Part shown: positions 7,716-12,262 of the stretch, piece after piece
Layout: each line of letters opens with the position of its first letter
Position numbering within the stretch: position 1 is the first letter of the stretch
From: DUZB01 sp964407525
Lineage (GTDB): Bacteria > Desulfobacterota > DSM-4660 > Desulfatiglandales > Desulfatiglandaceae
DNA length: 14,385 nucleotides
Assembly: GCA_964407525.1 (NCBI GenBank)
Contig: CAYOWC010000102.1
Span: 1-14,385, forward strand
Reading direction: 5' to 3'
Program-made: the position numbers and the translations under genes
Notes under the pieces: model-generated
Told to the model about the DNA's origin: nothing
Databases searched by the model: none
Seen by the model: the letters and a program-made list of their open reading frames with translations, nothing else

Positions 7716-8360
7716 CTATTTTTTCCCCTTGCCTTTCCCTTTTTTTGGCTTTTCTTCTTTTTCTTTGAACCGGTAAGTTATAGCCTTGCATCTGGTTATG
7801 AGTCTTACGGAAAGGTTGTCCTTGGGCCTTATGGTGACATTAATGATGTTTACAATACGTTTCATCCGGCTGACCCTATAAAAAAACTGGGCCACATTCC
7901 GGTAATCCCCCTCCACTTCAATGGCCACCGGGATTTCAGCAAAAAAATCCTGTTCCGCTTCCAGTTCGGGTACAAACAGCTTGAATTCCAGGCCGGACTC
8001 TTTTCCTAATTCGGTTATTTCTCTGAGCAGACTGGGGATCTCTCTCTCGTCCGGCAGGAGTTCGAGGGCTGCCAGAAGTTTCTTGTCGATTTCAGCCTTT
8101 TTTGCTTTCAAGGCGGGCATGTTTTTTGCCCTGATTTTCCCTATCCTGATTTTATCTTCCAGAGACGTAATCTCATTTTCCGTTTGTTTGATTGCTTCAG
8201 CCTTGGGCATGTAGATGAGGAAAATAAATCCTCCGCAGATAAGCACAACTGAACCGAAAAAGATCAGAAGCCTGTGGAGACGCTTGAGTTTTTCCGCCTT
8301 TTTGTTGATGGCGTCAAATGGTTTTTTCCAGGGGATCCCATTTATTTTGAATTTCATCAT
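7716..8360 (-). CDS. pilO: Type IV pilus inner-membrane protein PilO
   Basis: This 214-residue protein has a cytoplasmic N-terminus, one membrane helix at about residues 31-51 (LLIFFGSVVLICGGFIFLIY), a periplasmic coiled coil (about 55-110) and a ferredoxin-like fold with the PilO signature ESGLEFKLFVPE and EIPVAIEVEGDYRNVAQFF. PilO pairs with PilN and contacts PilP in the alignment complex. It begins with two ATG codons 3 bp after pilN and ends 3 bp before pilP, so the three are one translational unit. The tail (KEEKPKKGKGKGKK) is unusually Lys/Gly-rich, and the purine-rich codons that encode it also give the AAGGGG ribosome site for pilP. Confidence 0.95.
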   Translation of the reverse strand: MMKFKINGIPWKKPFDAINKKAEKLKRLHRLLIFFGSVVLICGGFIFLIYMPKAEAIKQTENEITSLEDKIRIGKIRAKNMPALKAKKAEIDKKLLAALELLPDEREIPSLLREITELGKESGLEFKLFVPELEAEQDFFAEIPVAIEVEGDYRNVAQFFYRVSRMKRIVNIINVTIRPKDNLSVRLITRCKAITYRFKEKEEKPKKGKGKGKK

Positions 8361-8363
8361 TTG

Positions 8364-8960
8364 CTATTTCCCCTTCTTTCCATCTTTTTTCTCGGGTTTC
8401 GGCTCAGGTTTGCTGAAACTGACTTTACCGGTCAAGACGAAGTTGGATGCCTTTAGTTTATAATCGGGGAAATGCTGCAACTGGGTGCTCTTTAAGTCAA
8501 CGGTTGTAATATGTTCGGCCTTGCCTAAGCTGGTCATAAAACGCGCCACGGTGTTATGGTCCATTGCCGTGCCCTGGAGCGTCAACAGACCCTTGGATTC
8601 GGACAGAGAACGCAGCCACAACTTTTCCACGGGAGCTGCAAATGCAACCTCCTCCAGCAACTGGAGGGCCTCTGTCCTGTGGCTTTCCAGGCCTTCAATG
8701 ACTCCAAGCCGGGTTTCTACAAGCTTGATTTCCTTTTTGAGGATGGCCATCTCCCGCATGATTTTGTCATATTTTTTGGATTCATCCCTCAGCTGGGTTT
8801 CCCTCTTTTGAAGATTATCCAGTTTATGGGTCAGAGAAATATGCAGGTAGCCGCTGACGACAAAAAGAAAAAGCATGGTGAGAAGAAAAATGCTGACTTC
8901 CCGCCTGATATTTTCCTTTTTTCTGGCTGCCCGAAATGGCAGTAGATTTATCTTTATCAT
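8364..8960 (-). CDS. pilN: Type IV pilus assembly protein PilN
   Basis: This 198-residue protein opens with MIKINLLPFR, the PilN N-terminal motif that docks into the groove of PilM. A membrane helix follows at about 22-43, then a coiled coil (about 45-90) and the periplasmic PilN domain (LLEEVAFAAPVEKLWLRSL and GTAMDHNTVARFMTSL). The C-terminus is Lys/Pro-rich (KPEPKPEKKDGKKGK), like that of the neighbouring PilO. In a standard locus pilN directly follows pilM; here 747 bp with two unrelated small genes separate them. Its ribosome site, AGG about 7 nt before the ATG, is weak and sits next to a heptamer tract. Confidence 0.95.
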   Translation of the reverse strand: MIKINLLPFRAARKKENIRREVSIFLLTMLFLFVVSGYLHISLTHKLDNLQKRETQLRDESKKYDKIMREMAILKKEIKLVETRLGVIEGLESHRTEALQLLEEVAFAAPVEKLWLRSLSESKGLLTLQGTAMDHNTVARFMTSLGKAEHITTVDLKSTQLQHFPDYKLKASNFVLTGKVSFSKPEPKPEKKDGKKGK

Positions 8961-8997
8961 CTAAAACCTGCAATTAGCTTTTAGCCATTAGCCCGCC
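8961..8997 (+). repeat. Left direct repeat / heptamer tract of the cassette
   Basis: From 8970 the plus strand reads GCAATTA, GCTTTTA, GCCATTA, GCCCGCC, a 7-nt period starting 10 bp from the pilN start codon. Bases 8961-8992 match 9535-9566 in the same orientation at 26 of 32 positions. The stop codon of the DUF2442-type gene (8981-8983) falls inside it. Confidence 0.8.
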
Positions 8998-9259
8998 CAC
9001 TGCAGCGACTTGTTCGGCTTCCGGTATACTGGCCATAGTCTCCCACAAGTAGTCCTCTGAATGACAAATCCTCATCCAAGTCGGGCCAATGGAGACCGTA
9101 GGGAGATATTTCGATGTTGTTCAATTGCTCCTGCGTGCCACCCGCAAGACATCGATTTTCAGCAATCGGAAAACGGATAATCACACCACTCTCCATCTCA
9201 ATAACGACATGGCCACGCTCACAACGTGCAGTGCACGCAGTGTCAACCAAGGTGCTCAT
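8981..9259 (-). CDS. DUF2442-type small protein
   Basis: This 92-residue protein fits the DUF2442 family: an early beta hairpin (GHVVIEMESGVIIRFPI), a helix segment (TQEQLNNIEIS) and the family's most constant part, SPYGLHWPDLDEDLSFRGLL followed by G.YGQ. The last 15 residues (after YGQ) extend past the usual family end and run into the heptamer tract that supplies the stop codon. It overlaps the upstream DUF4160-type gene by 17 bp, so the two are co-translated. The pair is common in bacterial genomes and has been suspected to be toxin-antitoxin-like, but I know of no firm biochemical role. It interrupts the pil operon. Confidence 0.85.
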   Translation of the reverse strand: MSTLVDTACTARCERGHVVIEMESGVIIRFPIAENRCLAGGTQEQLNNIEISPYGLHWPDLDEDLSFRGLLVGDYGQYTGSRTSRCSGRANG

Positions 9260-9476
9260 ACCATTTCTCCATAATTAGGTTTCTATTCTCAACGGTAAGT
9301 TTGAGCGCCTTGCTTAACTCGCTCATCTTAAACCCTTGAGATTCACGCAATTCCACAAGTTCCTCGACGTCAAAGACAGCTTCACCGCCCCCATAGCGAA
9401 CATGAACATGGATCGGCCCATGTTCGTTGCTGTAGAAGAAGAACTTGTATCCATCTTTCTCAAATACAACCGGCAT
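9243..9476 (-). CDS. DUF4160-type small protein
   Basis: The proposed protein is 77 residues and starts MPVVFEKDGYKFFFYSNEHG, matching the usual DUF4160 opening (MP-hydrophobic, FFFY, then a GPIHVHV strand with two His). It continues with GGGEAVFDVEE, a GFKMSELSKA helix turn and a closing helix ending WYEHLG, as the family does. I chose ATG 9476 because GGAG lies 6 nt upstream and the family alignment begins there; ATG 9515 or GTG 9527 would add up to 17 residues with no family match. It overlaps the DUF2442-type partner by 17 bp. Its function is unknown; a toxin-antitoxin-like or regulatory pair is possible. It has no evident link to pili beyond location. Confidence 0.85.
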   Translation of the reverse strand: MPVVFEKDGYKFFFYSNEHGPIHVHVRYGGGEAVFDVEELVELRESQGFKMSELSKALKLTVENRNLIMEKWYEHLG

Positions 9477-9534
9477 CAATAACTCCGTGCTCACCGAAAT
9501 TGCCGTACAGTTCATTGCTTTTTTCACGTATCAC

Positions 9535-9578
9535 CTAAAAAACGCAATCAGCTTTCAGCAATTAGCAGTTAGCTTGAA
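9535..9578 (+). repeat. Right direct repeat / heptamer tract of the cassette
   Basis: From 9544 the plus strand reads GCAATCA, GCTTTCA, GCAATTA, GCAGTTA, GCTTGAA, five units with period 7. Together with 8961-8992 it brackets the DUF4160/DUF2442 pair as an imperfect direct repeat (26 of 32 identical). The remainder of the gap to the pilM stop at 9708 is AT-rich and shows no gene or strong terminator. Confidence 0.8.
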
Positions 9579-9707
9579 AATCGCAAAGACTTACATGCTT
9601 TTCACCTTGATTGGAGTTCTCATTTTTTGATGCTACACCATTTTATCCTACAATATCACATATGGCATGTCTGATAGCTAACCGCTGATTTCATCCATCA
9701 GGTATCA

Positions 9708-10793
9708 TTATTTGTCGCCGATACTTCTCAGCGCCAGACCCACTGCCACACCGGCCTGTGGCGCCATATAGTTCAGATAATCAAGATCGAAATACTTTTC
9801 ATTGATGGCAATATCAAAAAATGGGTTCAATTCCGATACGGTGATACCGGTTTCCATTTCAAGGTACCGGGCAAACCCCGGCAGCCTGCAGGAACCGCCG
9901 GCTAACAGAATTTCTTCGATGGGCCCACCGGAGTATGTCCCTGCTACGAATTCCAGTGCACGCCTGATTTCCCGAGCCCAGGTCGAGGCCTGTGAAGTGA
10001 AAATACTTTCCAGATCCACCGGGCTTTTTTCCCCCGATCCACCCAGTTTGATTTTTTCCGCTTCCTCAAAAGGCAGATCGAAAGCGGTCATGATTTCTCC
10101 ATTGATTCTTGCCCCGCCATAGGCTGAATCCCTTGAAAATATGGAGATACCATTTCTTATAGTGTTTATCTGGAGTTCGTTGGCTCCTATGTTCACGATG
10201 GCATAACTGCCCTGGGGGGTTTCAACACTTATTTCCACTGCGTTTTGAAGGGCAAATACGTCAACGTCCAGAACAACAGGATTGAGGTTTGCGGCATTAA
10301 CCAGGTTGATATATTCTTCTACCACATCTTTTTTAGCGGCGACCAGCATAACATCCATCGCCTGCGAATCAGGAGCCTCTTGTTTGTCGGTTTCCTCTTC
10401 ATCCCGGTCTGGGCCAGGTAAAACGGCAAAATCGATATTGACATCAGTAATATCAAAGGGAATATGTTTTTCAGCCTCTTCCTGGATGAGTTTTTCCAGT
10501 CCTGAATCATCCGTTTGGTCCACTTCAATTTTTTTTGCAATGACTGCATAACCGGAAAGGGATACGGCCACGTTCCGGTTGTTTACTTTCAGATTGTCAA
10601 ACAGGTTCTTGACAGCGGTGGAGACGGTTTCCATGTCCTTGATAGAGCCTTCCACAATAGCTCCGTGAGGGACTTTCACGATACCGAAATTTTTGAGGTT
10701 TCTTCCGCTCTTGGTATGTTCGATTTCCACCAATTTAATGGAGCAGGAACCTATGTCGAGACCAACAAGCTGATTTTTCTTGGGAATTGCCAT
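9708..10793 (-). CDS. pilM: Type IV pilus assembly ATPase-like protein PilM
   Basis: This 361-residue cytoplasmic protein has the actin/FtsA-like fold of PilM. Phosphate-1 loop LVGLDIGSCSIKLVEIE is at about residues 9-25. The second nucleotide motif, SYAIVNIGANELQI, is near 207-220, with SRDSAYGGARIN after it. The adenosine motif ILLAGGSCRLPGF is near 297-309. PilM binds ATP and the N-terminal peptide of PilN, tying the alignment complex to the cytoplasmic motor side. An acidic stretch at about 130-143 (PDRDEEETDKQE) is a likely surface loop. There is no clear Shine-Dalgarno before the ATG; the next upstream 160 bp hold a palindrome, a short heptamer run and a candidate promoter, which together look like the regulatory leader of the whole pil locus. 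Confidence 0.96.
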   Translation of the reverse strand: MAIPKKNQLVGLDIGSCSIKLVEIEHTKSGRNLKNFGIVKVPHGAIVEGSIKDMETVSTAVKNLFDNLKVNNRNVAVSLSGYAVIAKKIEVDQTDDSGLEKLIQEEAEKHIPFDITDVNIDFAVLPGPDRDEEETDKQEAPDSQAMDVMLVAAKKDVVEEYINLVNAANLNPVVLDVDVFALQNAVEISVETPQGSYAIVNIGANELQINTIRNGISIFSRDSAYGGARINGEIMTAFDLPFEEAEKIKLGGSGEKSPVDLESIFTSQASTWAREIRRALEFVAGTYSGGPIEEILLAGGSCRLPGFARYLEMETGITVSELNPFFDIAINEKYFDLDYLNYMAPQAGVAVGLALRSIGDK

Positions 10794-10841
10794 AATTTTT
10801 TAAAGGGCGCTGAGGGGAGAAATACCCTTTTCAGGTCGATT

Positions 10842-10860
10842 CTTGTTCGTTCGGAACAAG
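10842..10860. promoter_or_regulatory. Perfect 7-bp inverted repeat in the pilM leader
   Basis: CTTGTTC and GAACAAG are separated by GTTCG, 49 bp upstream of the pilM ATG and downstream of the predicted promoter. It could fold as an RNA hairpin in the leader or bind a dimeric regulator. No U-tract follows on either strand, so a terminator is unlikely. Confidence 0.5.
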
Positions 10861-10938
10861 GTTGCTTTTATCTGGAATTGCACATTCAAGTATTTCATCA
10901 GAAGTAATAGTGCTCCAAGCCAACCGTATTATGAGAAG

Positions 10939-10964
10939 TTTTAGCTGTTAGCGATCTGCTAATT
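10939..10964 (+). repeat. Short heptamer run in the pilM leader
   Basis: TTTTA is followed by GCTGTTA, GCGATCT and GCTAATT, the same GC-NNTTA unit type seen on both sides of the DUF4160/DUF2442 cassette. Only three units are present, so this call is weaker than the others. Confidence 0.45.
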
Positions 10965-10970
10965 TTCCGA

Positions 10971-10999
10971 CTCATAGCAGAAAAATCCCCTATTGTCAA
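10971..10999 (-). promoter_or_regulatory. Candidate sigma-70 promoter of the pil locus
   Basis: On the minus strand TTGACA (10999-10994) is followed by 17 nt and TATGAG (10976-10971). The -35 is perfect and spacing ideal; the -10 keeps four of six consensus bases. Transcription would start near 10963, giving a leader of about 170 nt before pilM. A 13-bp palindrome, CTATTG-T-CAATAG (10990-11002), overlaps the -35 box and could be an operator. Confidence 0.6.
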
Positions 11000-11055
11000 T
11001 AGTATAGATTTCTGAGTCCCGATCTGATGCTTGGTTGTTGAGGAGGGATTTAAAG

Positions 11056-11136
11056 ATGTACGAAGAAATGCGAACGAGTAGAATTTCCTTTACATCGGAA
11101 GCTGGAAGAATTACCTTTCGGTGGAAAAAAATATAA
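11056..11136 (+). CDS. Small upstream ORF before lepB
   Basis: A 26-codon ORF (begins MYEEMRTSRISF, ends FRWKKI) starts at an ATG preceded by AGGAGG with 9-nt spacing, the strongest Shine-Dalgarno in this intergenic region. Its stop TAA (11134-11136) overlaps the AAGGGGG that serves lepB, and it ends 11 nt before the proposed lepB start. That arrangement fits translational coupling or a leader peptide. It has no recognisable domain. It may also be chance. Confidence 0.4.
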   Translation: MYEEMRTSRISFTSEAGRITFRWKKI

Positions 11137-11147
11137 GGGGGCGTTTC

Positions 11148-11768
11148 TTGAGCGTTAAAGAACCAAAAAGCAAACTTAGAAAGAAGAGCGTATTCCGTGA
11201 ATATGCGGAAGCAGCGGCCATTGCAGTCATATTGGCTCTTTTCATACGGACCTTTGTGGTACAGGCTTTCAAGATCCCTTCCGGGTCTATGGAGCCAACC
11301 CTGCTTGTCGGCGACCACATTCTGGTAAACAAATTCATCTATGGCATAAAAATTCCGTTTACAGACAAGACGTTGATACCCATAAGTGACCCAAAGCGGG
11401 ACGATGTGATCGTTTTTATCTACCCGATGGACACAAGCAAAGATTTTATAAAGCGGGTCATCGGCCTTCCGGGCGACAAGGTGGAGATGAAAGATCAGAA
11501 AATTACGATCAACGGGGAACCTTTTGAAGATACCCATGGTGTCTTTACGAGAAATCTATCTTCTGATAGAGGCCTGGTCCGCGAAGGTTCAGCGTTTGGT
11601 CCCGTCACGGTTCCCGAGGGGAAACTGTTTGTTATGGGGGATAACCGGGATCATAGCTACGACAGTCGGTTCTGGGGATTTGTGCCCATCGAGTCGGTAA
11701 AAGGAGAGGCCTTTATCATTTACTGGTCATGGCCTCACTGGAAACGGTTCCTGCACATCATTGATTAG
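11148..11768 (+). CDS. lepB: Signal peptidase I
   Basis: Leader peptidase that cleaves Sec/Tat signal peptides at the outer face of the inner membrane. I prefer the TTG start at 11148, because AAGGGGG lies 6 nt upstream; an in-frame GTG at 11121 would add 9 residues. With the TTG start (206 residues), one membrane helix spans about 20-40. The catalytic Ser47 lies in PSGSMEPTL and the general-base Lys102 in DFIKRVIGLPGD. The C-terminal box GDNRDHSYDSRFWG is intact. It is a compact form without the large periplasmic insertion of the E. coli enzyme. It is divergent from pilM and stands alone. It does not process type IV pilins, which need the prepilin peptidase PilD, but it could process the secreted pil-locus proteins that lack a lipobox. 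Confidence 0.95.
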   Translation: MSVKEPKSKLRKKSVFREYAEAAAIAVILALFIRTFVVQAFKIPSGSMEPTLLVGDHILVNKFIYGIKIPFTDKTLIPISDPKRDDVIVFIYPMDTSKDFIKRVIGLPGDKVEMKDQKITINGEPFEDTHGVFTRNLSSDRGLVREGSAFGPVTVPEGKLFVMGDNRDHSYDSRFWGFVPIESVKGEAFIIYWSWPHWKRFLHIID

Positions 11769-11836
11769 TTTCTGAAATATGGAATCAGCGGTTGGCATTT
11801 GATGGCTTGGTCATAACGTTGGCCATTAGAGTTGTT

Positions 11837-11903
11837 ATCTTAATCGTAATCATAATCGAAGAGCCTTGGAATAGGTTAAAAGGAGTATGATTAAGATTGA
11901 GAT
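11837..11903. repeat. Inverted pair of hexamer (GATTAN) tracts
   Basis: Bases 11837-11853 contain TAATCG/TAATCA units and bases 11887-11903 contain GATTAA/GATTGA units. The arms are inverted copies agreeing at 15 of 17 positions, with a 33-nt loop between them. They could form a stem in the transcript downstream of lepB, or simply be two oppositely oriented hexanucleotide tracts. Confidence 0.55.
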
Positions 11904-11909
11904 TATGAA

Positions 11910-11964
11910 CTACCGAATGTTCCAGGTTTCAACCCTCCAAAATCCGCTTTTTGTACCCTCAATT
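11910..11964. repeat. 55-bp direct repeat, left copy at the gap
   Basis: Identical in sequence and orientation to 12065-12119, starting CTACCGAATGTTCC and ending CCCTCAATT exactly at the first N. Confidence 0.95.
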
Positions 11965-12064
11965 NNNNNNNNNNNNNNNNNNNNNNNNNNNNNNNNNNNN
12001 NNNNNNNNNNNNNNNNNNNNNNNNNNNNNNNNNNNNNNNNNNNNNNNNNNNNNNNNNNNNNNNN
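11965..12064. other. Assembly gap of 100 N
   Basis: Exactly 100 undetermined bases, the usual placeholder length for a scaffold join of unknown size. The true distance between the flanks may be larger, smaller or negative (overlapping). Confidence 0.98.
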
Positions 12065-12119
12065 CTACCGAATGTTCCAGGTTTCAACCCTCCAAAATCC
12101 GCTTTTTGTACCCTCAATT
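12065..12119. repeat. 55-bp direct repeat, right copy at the gap
   Basis: Exact copy of 11910-11964, starting at the first base after the N run and continuing into unique sequence (CAGATAAACTTCC). Confidence 0.95.
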
Positions 12120-12150
12120 CAGATAAACTTCCAGATTCTTCCATAAACGC

Positions 12151-12189
12151 TTGACAACACAAAAGTATCATTTTACTTTACTGTGTTGT
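12151..12189 (+). promoter_or_regulatory. Promoter with overlapping 36-bp dyad, PFOR gene
   Basis: TTGACA (12151-12156), 17 nt, then TACTTT (12174-12179) makes a sigma-70-like promoter with a perfect -35 and a weak -10. A nested dyad covers it: outer arms ACAACACA (12154-12161) and TGTGTTGT (12182-12189), inner arms AAAGTA (12162-12167) and TACTTT (12174-12179). The symmetry over the core promoter suggests a repressor operator. The downstream ATG is at 12263. Confidence 0.6.
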
Positions 12190-12262
12190 ACTGGATATAG
12201 ATTTTCGACCTGCATGCTTACCTGTTAATGATATGATTAGTCAGATAGAAAGGAAAGATTTT

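Larger units (their letters stand above)
11769..12262. other. Gene-free stretch between lepB and the PFOR gene
   Basis: This 494-bp region has no believable gene. It holds hexamer repeats (11837-11909), a 100-N gap with duplicated flanks, and the promoter and dyad in front of the oxidoreductase gene. I see no rho-independent terminator directly after lepB. Apparent reading frames through the N run are artefacts. Confidence 0.8.

Noticed and set aside
10842..10860. LexA/SOS box before pilM
   Set aside because: The half-sites run GTTC-N5-GAAC, which is the reverse arrangement and spacing of the GAAC-N4-GTTC box, and pil genes are not usual SOS targets.
10959..11537. 192-residue minus-strand reading frame
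   Set aside because: It is antisense to lepB and covers the candidate pil promoter; no domain or ribosome site supports it.
11887..12171. Reading frames running through the N gap
   Set aside because: They depend on undetermined bases and on the duplicated 55-bp flanks, so they are artefacts.
12154..12189. Rex redox-repressor site
   Set aside because: The arms lack the TTGTGAA/TTCACAA core, and the spacing between arms is too long.
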